A stretch of 64,000 nucleotides of DNA, from contig NZ_PKQK01000004.1 of assembly GCF_002968835.1 (NCBI RefSeq), positions 124,001 through 188,000 of the forward strand. The letters are read 5' to 3'. The DNA is from Paenibacillus sp. PCH8 (GTDB lineage: Bacteria > Bacillota > Bacilli > Paenibacillales > Paenibacillaceae). Below the pieces are notes generated by a model. The model searched no databases, was not told the DNA's origin, and worked only from the letters and a program-made list of their open reading frames with translations. Each line of letters begins with the position of its first letter. Positions within the stretch are counted from its first letter, which is position 1. Both the position numbers and the translations under genes were made by a program. Shown one piece after another: positions 1 to 8,425 of the stretch.

Positions 1-1
1 A

Positions 2-652
2 ACGACATCCAAGGATGCCGGAACCAAAGTGAGTTCCAAAATCATATACCTGACTTTTGATGATGGGCCAACAGCTCATACGGGTCAGTTGCTGGATATT
101 CTGGATCAGTATAATGCAAAGGCAACGTTCTTCATGTTGGGACCCCATATGGAGCAATTCCAGAAAGCTACCAAACGAATTGTAGCTGATGGGCACGGAT
201 TGGGCCTGCATGGGGTGACGCATGTTCCGGGCAAATTCTATAAAACGGCATATAGCGGACTGAAAGAAATGCAACAGGCCAATGTAAGTTTGAACAAAGT
301 TGCAGGAGTCAAAACAAGTCTTATTCGGACGCCATATGGCAGTAAGCCATACCTCAAGCCAGCCTTTCGCAACGTATTGCTCGGTCAAGGTGGATTCCAT
401 CTGTGGGATTGGAATGTGGATTCGGAAGACTGGAAATACAAGAAAGATCACCAGAAAGTCTACAATAGTGTAATGAAGCAGATCCATAATGTGCAAAAAG
501 GCGGAACAACACCTGTTGTGCTTATGCACGATCAGGAAGCAACGCTGAAAGTATTGCCACAAGTGTTGAAAGCTCTAAAGGCAGAGGGGTATCAATTTGA
601 AGTGTTGACCAAGAAAGTACAGCCTGTTAACTTCTGGAACGACAAGCGTTAA
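2..652 (+). CDS. Polysaccharide deacetylase (NodB domain), 5' end outside window
   Basis: This is a carbohydrate esterase family 4 enzyme that would remove N-acetyl groups from a cell-wall or extracellular polysaccharide. The NodB motifs are in order: TFDDGP (metal/catalytic Asp), HGVTH (metal His pair), RTPYG, a DWNVDSEDW segment, and LMHD near the end. The frame is open back to base 2 (TTSKDAGTK before the GTG at 29), and no ribosome site precedes that GTG, so the true start and any signal peptide lie upstream of the window. The exact substrate (peptidoglycan or other) cannot be told from this part. The next gene is a lipoprotein 62 bases downstream. Confidence 0.88.
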   Translation, partial: TTSKDAGTKVSSKIIYLTFDDGPTAHTGQLLDILDQYNAKATFFMLGPHMEQFQKATKRIVADGHGLGLHGVTHVPGKFYKTAYSGLKEMQQANVSLNKVAGVKTSLIRTPYGSKPYLKPAFRNVLLGQGGFHLWDWNVDSEDWKYKKDHQKVYNSVMKQIHNVQKGGTTPVVLMHDQEATLKVLPQVLKALKAEGYQFEVLTKKVQPVNFWNDKR

Positions 653-714
653 TCTCTTGAATCTTTCGGTCTGACGATGGATAGAACCCGGCTAAAACGA
701 AGGAGGAACACAAC

Positions 715-1564
715 ATGAAGAAACAGCAACTTTGGATGACCATTCCAGTAACGACAGCCGTTATACTCGCTCTGGCAGGGTGTGGGGGCCTGATTCGAAG
801 GCTACATCATCAGAGAATAATTCTTCTCCAACGACAACGGTTAGTGAACAGACTCAGACCGGAAGTGGTAGTAAGGAGACATCGGGATCGAAGGTGTACG
901 ACAACCAGACCGCTTCAGGTCAATCCGGTGTGAATGAGGTAATCAAGCAGGTTGTAGCCAGTTGTTAATGAAAAACGTATCTTTGCCTACATCATTTACG
1001 CTGAAAGACGGCACATATTTAGGTGTGGCAATATCGTCGAACACGTCCGATGCGTTTAAAGTGAATTTCTACGCTACGACTCAGTCGATTGGCATTAATG
1101 ATGATTCGTTAACTGCCTCTGACAGCAAAGTGCCTGCACTGGCTTCCTATGAAGTAAAAACCGATAAGGGTGGCAATCTATCTGACACTTTCCCTGAGAC
1201 CAATCTGAGCAATATTCCGAAAGATATGGCTGTAGATTTGGGACATGGTATCCAAGGCATGGGTGAAGGTGCGGCTGGCAGTCAATATTTGACTTGGAAA
1301 GAAGGCAGATGGACGCTGCAGATTCGTTCGGTTTCCGAAGATAAGATGAACAATCCGGGCATTGCCAAGAAGATGGTGGAGTACCTGGAGTCACATACAC
1401 TGCCTGTGCCGAAAGATAAAGGGTATATCCTCGTGGAATATCCAAGTGGTGGGAAGTCTGTTCATGTAACGATTTCTTGGCAGGACAGGAATCTAGTTCA
1501 CCAGCTTCAGACCGATCAAGTGCCACTGGACGCTCTTGGTATGGCTGTATCGGTGAAATCATGA
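715..1564 (+). pseudogene. Lipoprotein gene broken by two apparent frameshifts
   Basis: An ideal AGGAGG (701-706) precedes ATG 715, which opens a lipoprotein signal peptide ending in LALAGC. The frame then changes at the G run 784-788: adding one G gives C-G-G-P-D-S-K, followed by a Ser/Thr/Gly-rich linker. A second one-base deficit between about 935 and 966 leads into the C-terminal domain (LMKNVSLPTSFTLKDG onward) that ends at 1564. All three pieces join into one plausible exported lipoprotein of about 283 residues. I do not recognise the C-terminal family. Either the gene is damaged or the sequence has two single-base omissions; I favour omissions because the same type of error recurs across the window. 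Confidence 0.7.
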
Positions 1565-1604
1565 CCGTCTAACGAAGATCTAGTGATGAAGATGGAAATA
1601 ACAG

Positions 1605-1660
1605 CAGAATAAAAAGCTTGGTTCAGGAAGTGTTTAGCCTGAGCCAAGCTTTTTATTCTG
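1605..1660. terminator. Bidirectional terminator between lipoprotein and desR
   Basis: A stem of about 23 bp runs from CAGAATAAAAAGCTTGG to its complement CCAAGCTTTTTATTCTG, with one G·U pair and a 10-base loop. T runs on either strand let it serve both convergent transcripts. Confidence 0.85.
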
Positions 1661-1726
1661 AGCATGTTTTGAACTCTACTGGAAGCAACATGCTCATTTA
1701 TGTTTCAGTGGGTTAAAGCGGTACTT

Positions 1727-2326
1727 TCATTTGAACCACCCTTTTTCCTTGGAACGAGTGATGGCTTCAATGCGGTTACTGGCATTTAACTTGTTGAGAA
1801 TAATCGAGATGTAATTACGTACCGTCCCTGTTGTGATGAACAGATGTCCGGCAATTTCTTTCGTGTTCTTCCCGTCTGCCATGAGGCCAAGTACGGCGTT
1901 CTCCCGTTCAGTGAGGGGATTCTCTTCTACATATGCTTCATCTACCAAGTCGGGAGCAAAGATTCGTCTTCCATTCATGACTTGGCGGATGGTTTCGGCC
2001 AGTTCTTCAATCGGACTATCCTTGAGCAGGTATCCGCGAACACCGCCTTTGAGCGCACGTTCGAAATAGCCGGTTCGGGCAAAAGTGGTCAGAATAATGA
2101 CTTTACAGTTCAAACCTCTCATCTCTTCTGCCGCTTCCAGCCCATTTTTGACGGGCATTTCGATATCCATCAGACAGATATCCGGGGTCAGTTTTCTGAC
2201 AAGTGCCAGAGCTTCCTCTCCATTGCTTGCTTGCCCTACCACCTGCATGTCTTCTTCCAGATTGAGCAGGGAAGACAAGGCGCCCAGCATCATACGTTGG
2301 TCTTCGGCGATTACAATGCTGATCAT
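1727..2326 (-). CDS. desR: Response regulator DesR (NarL/LuxR type)
   Basis: DesR-type response regulator of 199 residues. The N-terminal receiver has the acidic pair in IVIAEDQ and the phospho-acceptor Asp in DICLMDIEMP. The C-terminal LuxR helix-turn-helix begins at NPLTERE and includes KEIAGHLFITTGTVRNYIS. The start at 2326 is set by AAGGAGG a few bases upstream and by a 4-base overlap (ATGA) with the stop of desK; a longer in-frame reading into desK is not needed. In Bacillus subtilis, phosphorylated DesR activates the desaturase gene at low temperature. The operon order here, desaturase then kinase then regulator, is the same, which supports the naming. Confidence 0.88.
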   Translation of the reverse strand: MISIVIAEDQRMMLGALSSLLNLEEDMQVVGQASNGEEALALVRKLTPDICLMDIEMPVKNGLEAAEEMRGLNCKVIILTTFARTGYFERALKGGVRGYLLKDSPIEELAETIRQVMNGRRIFAPDLVDEAYVEENPLTERENAVLGLMADGKNTKEIAGHLFITTGTVRNYISIILNKLNASNRIEAITRSKEKGWFK

Positions 2327-3459
2327 GTTGCATCCTCCTTCAATGGTTTGCTCGTCAGCTTGGGCACCTGAATGACGATTTGAGTACCTGTTTTGTCTGC
2401 TCCGGAGCGAAGATCCAGACAACCGTTCACAAATTCGAGCCGTTCCTTCATACCCAAAATGCCGGTACCGAGCCGATCCTTGTTGCGCGTTCGTTCTAAG
2501 CCTACACCGTTATCCTGAACCGTTAAAATGTTATCAGACTGTGTCTCTTTAATGGTGATGGTGCATACCGTGGCCTGACTGTGCTTGACCACATTGGTAA
2601 CCGCTTCTTTCAAACACATACCCAGCACATTTTCATTTAACTGGGACGTATCCTGCAATTTGGGATTGCCATTCACGACAGATTCCATGGAAGCGGCTTT
2701 TAAAATCTGTTCCGCGCGAAACAGCTCATCCACCAGTTGTGTACCACGCATGGTCGTTACCATTTCCCGTACTTCCTTCAGAGCTGTGCTTGCCGTTTGT
2801 CTTAGGTCGTTCAATTCCATCTCGGCCTGCTCGGGATTAGTGCGGAGCAGACGCTTCGCCAGATCGGTTTTTAGACCGATTAGAGAGAGCTTCTGTCCAA
2901 GTGTATCGTGCAGGTCACGAGCGATGCGCTGACGTTCTTCCATTTTCACGAGATCATCCAGTCGTTTGTTGGCATTCTCAAGTTGACCTTCCAATTGATC
3001 AGTCTTGTTTTTGTTATACGTACTGATGGGAAGCAGAATGGAGGCCATCAAGCTGATGAATACAAACGGGAGTTGGCTCACCAACAGAGAACTCTGATTA
3101 ATGAAACCATAATTAATGGTTACGAAACTGGCTCCCAGATTTACCGAATAGAGGGTGAAGAAACCGGCTTTATTTTTAATATTCCCAATAAAGAAAGCAA
3201 GAAACAATGAGAAATACGCATAATCATAGGCGATAGTCATTGTAATGGATATAGCAATAAGCAGTCCAATCCACATGTACACCTGCCAGCCCTTGGTGAT
3301 GAAGGCGAGCAGATAACAGACGAAGAAGACGAGGATGATGATGATGCCGGTTACCATCGTCCATAATTTGGAATATTGTGAAATGAAATAGAAGGGCAGG
3401 ATGAAAAAGGCGAGCCATACATAAAGATTCAACCCTGTCTTTTTATAAAAATTTTGCAT
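2323..3459 (-). CDS. desK: Membrane thermosensor histidine kinase DesK
   Basis: This 378-residue kinase has four to five hydrophobic segments in residues 10-150, a short linker helix, then a HisKA_3 dimerisation domain with the phospho-His in RIARDLHDTLGQKLSLIGLK. A HATPase domain follows (NVVKHSQA, QDNGVGL, GTGILGM). The pattern matches Bacillus DesK, which senses membrane thickness/fluidity and acts as kinase or phosphatase on DesR. The ATG at 3459 is oddly placed: the only good Shine-Dalgarno (GAGGAGGAG, 3478-3486) sits 18 bases upstream, and the best-spaced in-frame codon is an ATT. The N-terminus is therefore uncertain by a few residues. Confidence 0.9.
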   Translation of the reverse strand: MQNFYKKTGLNLYVWLAFFILPFYFISQYSKLWTMVTGIIIILVFFVCYLLAFITKGWQVYMWIGLLIAISITMTIAYDYAYFSLFLAFFIGNIKNKAGFFTLYSVNLGASFVTINYGFINQSSLLVSQLPFVFISLMASILLPISTYNKNKTDQLEGQLENANKRLDDLVKMEERQRIARDLHDTLGQKLSLIGLKTDLAKRLLRTNPEQAEMELNDLRQTASTALKEVREMVTTMRGTQLVDELFRAEQILKAASMESVVNGNPKLQDTSQLNENVLGMCLKEAVTNVVKHSQATVCTITIKETQSDNILTVQDNGVGLERTRNKDRLGTGILGMKERLEFVNGCLDLRSGADKTGTQIVIQVPKLTSKPLKEDAT

Positions 3460-3552
3460 CCATTTTTGAATGGAATTCTCCTCCTCAAACTTGCAATGTA
3501 CTCAAACTTAGCATGACTGTAGTTTGAATACAAGAAAACGAATCCGACAGAG

Positions 3553-4611
3553 TTAAGGCTTCTCTGTCAGACCCGCTGGATTCGTTACACGGATAGTTGG
3601 TTGAGCATTAGGCTTGCGGGATAAGCTTTTGAGCTGTTTAAAGCTAATAAACTGTTTCGATTCTTCATCCCACAGACGGAAGCGCAAGGCAACCAGACTG
3701 GAACGTAGTGTGATGGTCGTTGCTTTTTGCAGAGGTGGTGTTGCATTATGTGCTTCTTCCAGGAAATAGTTAGGTACACGTGGGCTCAGATGATGCACAT
3801 GGTGGAACCCGATATTACCAGTGATCCACTGCAACAATTTAGGTAATTTGTAATATGAACTACCTTCAACAGCTGCTTTTACATAACTCCATTCATCTTC
3901 ATGTTCAAAATACGTCTCTTCGAACTGATGCTGAACATAGAACAGCCAGATACCGAAGAACCCGGAAAAGAAGAAGATAGGTGCCTGCACCATGACAAAA
4001 GCCTGCCATCCGACTAGCCAGCACATGAAAGCATAAAGCCCAACGATCAATACCGTAGTCAGGTGAGTATTAATACGTTCTTTACGTCTTGCACCTTTGC
4101 GGTTAAAGCGATAGGCGAGCAAAAAGACGTAAATAGGTCCGACACAGAACAATACGAACGGGTTCCGATAAATCCGGTAGAAGAGGCGTCCCCAAGGAGA
4201 GGCTTCTTTGTATTCATCAACCGTCATGACCCAGATATCACCTACACCACGTTTATCGAGATTACTGCTGGTTGCGTGATGGATGGAATGCTCGTTTTTC
4301 CACTGCTGATAGGGTGTTACTGTTAATACGCCTGTAATGGTGCCCAAAATATCATTGGCACGTTTGCTCTTGAAGAATGAACCATGACAGCAGTCATGGA
4401 AGATAATAAAGGTACGCAGTACGAATCCGGATGCCACCAAGGCAATCGGGAAGGTTAACCAGTAGGAAACCGATAAGCTAAAGTATGCCGCAGCCCAGAG
4501 TAAAACGAGGGGGAGCAATGTATTGATTAATTGTCGGATACTTAATCGAAGATCATTGTTTTCGTAGGGTGTGATTTCTTTTTTTAGCGCCATTTCTTTC
4601 GTTCTGCTCAT
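3553..4611 (-). CDS. des: Acyl-lipid fatty acid desaturase (Des)
   Basis: Membrane di-iron desaturase of 352 residues that introduces a cis double bond into acyl chains of membrane lipids. Three histidine boxes are visible: HDCCH (about residue 72), HSIHH (about 108) and HHVHH (about 273). Between them lie paired hydrophobic segments. AAGGAGG lies 9 bases before ATG 4611. The gene is first in the operon with desK and desR and follows a promoter region carrying two TGACA/TGTCA palindromes. The Bacillus enzyme is a Δ5 desaturase; the regiospecificity here is inferred from family and operon only. Confidence 0.92.
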   Translation of the reverse strand: MSRTKEMALKKEITPYENNDLRLSIRQLINTLLPLVLLWAAAYFSLSVSYWLTFPIALVASGFVLRTFIIFHDCCHGSFFKSKRANDILGTITGVLTVTPYQQWKNEHSIHHATSSNLDKRGVGDIWVMTVDEYKEASPWGRLFYRIYRNPFVLFCVGPIYVFLLAYRFNRKGARRKERINTHLTTVLIVGLYAFMCWLVGWQAFVMVQAPIFFFSGFFGIWLFYVQHQFEETYFEHEDEWSYVKAAVEGSSYYKLPKLLQWITGNIGFHHVHHLSPRVPNYFLEEAHNATPPLQKATTITLRSSLVALRFRLWDEESKQFISFKQLKSLSRKPNAQPTIRVTNPAGLTEKP

Positions 4612-4702
4612 TGACGTGTGTCCTCCTTCATTCGTTATAACTGTAATCAGCTACAACCTGACGTTTCCCGGTAGAACTTTCCTCTTAGGAAGCGTTTTTA
4701 TC

Positions 4703-4731
4703 ATTGTAAAACAATACGATCATGACAGTAA
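4703..4731 (-). promoter_or_regulatory. Candidate des promoter
   Basis: On the minus strand a -10 TACAAT (4703-4708) is spaced 17 bases from a poor -35 TTACTG (4726-4731). A good -10 with a weak -35 fits an activator-dependent promoter. The -35 overlaps the proximal palindrome. Confidence 0.5.
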
Positions 4732-4736
4732 GTCAT
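4722..4736. promoter_or_regulatory. Proximal candidate DesR site
   Basis: ATGAC-agtaa-GTCAT, an inverted repeat with 5-base arms overlapping the predicted -35 of des. It shares the TGACA/TGTCA core with the distal palindrome at 4775-4794. Assignment to DesR is inferred from position and from the operon. Confidence 0.5.
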
Positions 4737-4774
4737 AAACGTCAGCCTTTTATTATGATGAATATCAAGGATGA

Positions 4775-4794
4775 CCCATGACATTTGTCATGGG
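4775..4794. promoter_or_regulatory. Distal candidate DesR site (perfect palindrome)
   Basis: CCCATGACATTTGTCATGGG has perfect 9-base arms around two bases. Its centre is about 55 bp (five helical turns) upstream of the proximal site, so both would lie on the same DNA face, as expected for cooperative activator binding upstream of des. Confidence 0.55.
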
Positions 4795-4982
4795 TGTATG
4801 AAGGTATTTACTTATTGTCAGTCAATAAAAGAACATTCTTTCAGATTCCTTTGCACTATTTACGCAACAATTTGTATTATGTATACAATTTTTGTTGTGA
4901 GCATGGTAAAATCTATCTTTGAGTGCATGACAACTTATGAGACTGGTCGATAGGTTGATTTTTGATGGATTGGATGGAACAT

Positions 4983-5825
4983 ATGATGAAAAAACGATTA
5001 ACGGATATTTTATTTATTATGGCAGGTGCGTTTTTATTTGCACTGGCGGTGAATCTCTTCGTGATCCCGAACGATCTGGCAGAAGGCGGTGTCACGGGCA
5101 TCACCATTATTTTGTATTACTTGTTTGAGTGGTCACCGGGATTGATGAATTTGATCCTAAACGGTATATTGTTACTCGTTGGTTACCGGTTTCTCGATAA
5201 AACGACGACGGTATATACGATTATTGCAGTCGTATTCAACTCCTTGTTCCTGCACCTTACGGAGAGCTGGACCATTGCGTCGGATGAGCTCTGGATCAAT
5301 ACCATCTTTGGCGGATTATTCGCCGGCCTTGGCATTGGCTTGATTGTTAGAGTGGGAGGCACAACGGCGGGTACAGTTATCCTGGCCCGACTTGCCAACA
5401 AATATCTGGATTGGAATATCAGTTATGGACTTCTGTTCTTCGATCTGATCGTAGCTTTCTCGTCATTCTTCATTATTGGACCACAAGGATTGATGTGTAC
5501 GATTGTCTTGCTGTTTGTCGGAACCAAAACGATGGAGTTCATTATTGAAGGACTCAATCCGAAAAAGGCGGTTATGATTATCTCAGCCAAACAGGATGAG
5601 ATCGCGAAGCAAGTGATTGAGAAGATGGACCGCGGAGTAACCGTTCTGTCTGGTCATGGATATTACACGAAAAATCCGAAAGAAATTCTATACATTGTGA
5701 TTAGCAAGCAAGAAGTTTCTATGCTGAAGAAGATTGTACGAGCGGAAGACGAGATTGCTTTTATCACCATTCATGATGTGCGTGATGTATTCGGGGAAGG
5801 ATTCATTGAACTTTCCAAGACGTAA
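4983..5825 (+). CDS. YitT-family membrane protein (DUF161/DUF2179)
   Basis: Membrane protein of about 280 residues. Five or so hydrophobic segments with the family signature AVNLFVIPNDLAEGGVTGI and VRVGGTTAGTVILA form the YitT/DUF161 region. A C-terminal cytosolic DUF2179 domain runs from MIISAKQDEIAKQVIE to the end (HDVRDVFGEGF). Transport substrate and function are not established for the family. Several ATG/TTG codons lie at 4962-4986 without a clear ribosome site; 4983 is chosen because KKRLTDILFIMAGAF resembles the usual N-terminus. It is divergent from des and followed by a terminator, so probably monocistronic. Confidence 0.85.
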   Translation: MMKKRLTDILFIMAGAFLFALAVNLFVIPNDLAEGGVTGITIILYYLFEWSPGLMNLILNGILLLVGYRFLDKTTTVYTIIAVVFNSLFLHLTESWTIASDELWINTIFGGLFAGLGIGLIVRVGGTTAGTVILARLANKYLDWNISYGLLFFDLIVAFSSFFIIGPQGLMCTIVLLFVGTKTMEFIIEGLNPKKAVMIISAKQDEIAKQVIEKMDRGVTVLSGHGYYTKNPKEILYIVISKQEVSMLKKIVRAEDEIAFITIHDVRDVFGEGFIELSKT

Positions 5826-5845
5826 CACTTATATGGAAGAAAAAA

Positions 5846-5877
5846 AGTTGCGGTGAAAGCTCACTGCAGCTTTTTTT
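5846..5877 (+). terminator. Terminator after yitT-like gene
   Basis: AGTTGCGGTGA pairs with TCACTGCAGCT (two G·U pairs) around a 4-base loop and is followed by seven T. Confidence 0.75.
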
Positions 5878-6009
5878 GTTGTAGGCGGGCGAACACGTGG
5901 CGTCATCTGAGGTTCAGCTCGACAAGAGCAGGAGGATGGGAATTTCATGTCATTTATTCAAGCAACAAAAGCTGTACACCTCCAAAATCCGGTGATATAT
6001 TGAATTTAA

Positions 6010-6031
6010 TTAATTTGTTAATAAACTTAAC
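6010..6031. promoter_or_regulatory. Possible ROK-regulator operator
   Basis: AT-rich imperfect palindrome centred on GTTAA-taaac-TTAAC, just upstream of the ROK regulator ribosome site. Its look resembles XylR/NagC-type operators; autoregulation is inferred. Confidence 0.35.
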
Positions 6032-6053
6032 TAACTAAAGAGGAGGCGATAAA

Positions 6054-7292
6054 TTGGCTGGCACACCGCAATATATCCGTAACCTGAATGAGAATCTGAT
6101 TATGGATGCTCTCATTGCTCAAGGAACGATGTCGAGAGCGGATATCAGCCGTCAGACCGGACTTAGCAAACCTACGGTGTCGTCTGCGATCGAACATCTG
6201 ATGGAGAGAAATCTGGTGAGAGAAACGGGGAGAGCTGACAATGCACAAGGACGTAAAGCAACCCTCATCCGTTTCAATGAAACAGCTTATTATGTCTTCG
6301 GTATAGATATCGGGGCAACACGTATTCGGATTGCGTTATCCGACCTGAATGGAGAGATCATCGCTTATCGAACGTATCCAATGGTCATCCACGAAGCCAA
6401 TGACCAAGCAGAAGCGAGTATATTGATGCTTCTTCGGAGCCATATCAACGAACTGTTGCACGAGAATCAGCTGAACTGGAATCAAATTCAGTGCATCGGT
6501 TTCGGTATACCAGGTGTGGTACGACCTGAATCGGGGCGAATCAGTCGTATTGTGGACCCGTTAGCGGGATTGGAACAAGCTTTTTCGCTGGAGTCGTTGT
6601 CTGGTGCATTCCCCTGTGAAGTTATCCTGGAGAATGATGTGAATCTTGCGGCGCTGGGTGAATACAGGAGTGGCGCAGCAGCAGAGTCACCACTATTCGT
6701 CTTTTTCTCCATTGGTACAGGAACGGGAGCTGGCATCATGGTACATGGACAACTGCTTCGAGGTCTCGGTGGGTTAACCGGGGAGATCGCGGAGATGCTG
6801 GTGGAAGACGATCGGCGCCTGGAGGACGTTCTGTCAGCTGAGGGTCTGATGCAATTGGCGAAACGCCACCTCCATCTGAAGGGTGCTTCGTTCGAGACGG
6901 TTATACGTAGTGTTGATGCAATCGCAGATGAAGATGAAGATCAAGTGGAGGGAAATCTGCACAGATACCTAACTCCAGAGAAGTTATTTGCAGCTGTTCG
7001 CAGTGGAGAAGCAGTTGCGCTAGAGATTATGACACAGTACAGCCAGAGGATTGCTTCAGCTCTGCGTCATATCAGCGTTGTGCTTGCTCCTGAACTCATT
7101 GTGCTTGGCGGAGGTGTAGGTGGAAACGGTGATGTGTTATTGCCATTGCTTAAAGAGATCGTATCTAAGCAATTCCCGGTGCAGCCACAGTTAATTGGTT
7201 CCAAGCTTGGGGAGCAGGCTGTCGTCACTGGGGCAGTGCAGGTGGCAGTACAACAAACGCTGCTGAATCTTCAGCAGGAAGCCATGGAATAA
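6054..7292 (+). CDS. ROK-family transcriptional repressor (XylR/NagC-like)
   Basis: Regulator of 412 residues. An N-terminal winged helix-turn-helix (residues 1-75: IMDALIAQGTMSRADISRQTGLSKPTVSSAI) is fused to a ROK sugar-kinase-like domain with the phosphate-1 motif FGIDIGATRIRIAL and ENDVNLAALGEY. Such proteins repress sugar-catabolic operons and release DNA on binding a sugar or sugar phosphate. The start is TTG 6054 with AGAGGAGG 7 bases upstream. It is the first gene of a co-directional series running to 11911 (regulator, kinase, carrier, AraC regulator), so the effector is probably a sugar handled by this locus; which sugar cannot be read from sequence. Confidence 0.9.
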   Translation: MAGTPQYIRNLNENLIMDALIAQGTMSRADISRQTGLSKPTVSSAIEHLMERNLVRETGRADNAQGRKATLIRFNETAYYVFGIDIGATRIRIALSDLNGEIIAYRTYPMVIHEANDQAEASILMLLRSHINELLHENQLNWNQIQCIGFGIPGVVRPESGRISRIVDPLAGLEQAFSLESLSGAFPCEVILENDVNLAALGEYRSGAAAESPLFVFFSIGTGTGAGIMVHGQLLRGLGGLTGEIAEMLVEDDRRLEDVLSAEGLMQLAKRHLHLKGASFETVIRSVDAIADEDEDQVEGNLHRYLTPEKLFAAVRSGEAVALEIMTQYSQRIASALRHISVVLAPELIVLGGGVGGNGDVLLPLLKEIVSKQFPVQPQLIGSKLGEQAVVTGAVQVAVQQTLLNLQQEAME

Positions 7293-7327
7293 GATATTGG
7301 ATATATACATGTGAGGAGGCGAACGAG

Positions 7328-8365
7328 ATGACCGAATTCGTAAACAGTGCGAGTAATGATCTTCAGTTCAATCAGGTTAAAACGGTTAGTGATACATCCA
7401 ATTGGATTGCAGGTATTGATATTGGTGGAACCAAAACATTAATCATGTTGTCATCACAGCGGGCGGATAGTGAAGTCCATGAGTGTCGCTTGCCTACCCT
7501 TGCCAGCGATCAGCCGGATGAGTTCTTCCGATGGTTATTCGCTGAATTGGATACGTTCTGCCGTGAGGTTGGGTGCAGTCTGGATCAACTTTCAGGCGCA
7601 GGTCTGGGATTCCCTGGCGTGATACTGCAAGAGGAGGGCATACTGCGTAATGCCCCGGCATTTCAGTGGCCTGAGCAAGATATTCGCCCGATCATTGCGA
7701 AGTATTACAACGGAAATATTATTTTGGATAACGATGTGAATCTGGCTGCGATGGGCGAATATGACCAAGGTGCAGCGCACGGACATCGCCATTGTGTCAT
7801 GGTCACGGTTGGAACAGGCATTGGAGCTGCACTTGTCCTGAATGGACAGCTGTACAGCGGTCAGAATGGAGCAGCAGGCGAGATCGGGCATTTCATTACA
7901 GGAGACGAAGGACTTCAACCAGGGTACATAGCGGATGCTGATGCATTTGGTGTATTCGAGCAAGTGACTTCAGGCACCGGGATTACCGAACAGGCGAGGC
8001 GTTATTTTGCAGATGGCAAGGGAAGCTCCTTATCTCTGATTATGAGTCTTGCGGGAGGGGAAGCGGAACAGATTGAAGCCAGGCATGTGTTCAAAGCAGC
8101 CGAATCAGGTGATGTTGCTGCACTGGAGATCCTTGAACTGCCCATGCGTTATATGGCGAGGGGGCTGGCGAATATCACAGCTTTACTTAACCCTTCCATC
8201 ATTGTTATTGGTGGTGGCGTGGCTGCATCCAACCCAACCTATTATCTAAATGAAGTGCGTACACGTCTTGAGCGTTACACCGTTCTGCCTACGCGTTTAG
8301 CTGTAGCTGAACTTGGGAATAAAGCAGGAGCAATCGGAGCATTAGCCGCAATCCGGTCCATCTGA
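7328..8365 (+). CDS. ROK-family sugar kinase
   Basis: Predicted cytosolic hexose or amino-sugar kinase of 345 residues using ATP. ATP-binding motif AGIDIGGTKTLIML near residue 28, GLGFPG, catalytic-region DNDVNLAAMGEYDQGAA, and VTVGTGIGAAL are all present. The CXCGXXGC zinc site found in many ROK kinases is absent: the matching stretch reads EIGHFITGDEG. That does not exclude activity but makes classical glucokinase identity less certain. GAGGAGG lies 8 bases before ATG 7328. It follows the ROK regulator by 35 bases and is likely cotranscribed. Confidence 0.85.
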   Translation: MTEFVNSASNDLQFNQVKTVSDTSNWIAGIDIGGTKTLIMLSSQRADSEVHECRLPTLASDQPDEFFRWLFAELDTFCREVGCSLDQLSGAGLGFPGVILQEEGILRNAPAFQWPEQDIRPIIAKYYNGNIILDNDVNLAAMGEYDQGAAHGHRHCVMVTVGTGIGAALVLNGQLYSGQNGAAGEIGHFITGDEGLQPGYIADADAFGVFEQVTSGTGITEQARRYFADGKGSSLSLIMSLAGGEAEQIEARHVFKAAESGDVAALEILELPMRYMARGLANITALLNPSIIVIGGGVAASNPTYYLNEVRTRLERYTVLPTRLAVAELGNKAGAIGALAAIRSI

Positions 8366-8425
8366 CACGGAGAGATCCATAGAGAACAGGCGATGCGATT
8401 ATAGAACTAAAGGATGGAGATCCGG

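Noticed and set aside
1844..2371. 175-codon open frame on the plus strand
   Set aside because: Antisense to desR, which has clear receiver and LuxR motifs.
4771..4953. 60-codon plus-strand frame
   Set aside because: Begins inside the candidate DesR palindrome and lacks a ribosome site; more likely regulatory DNA.
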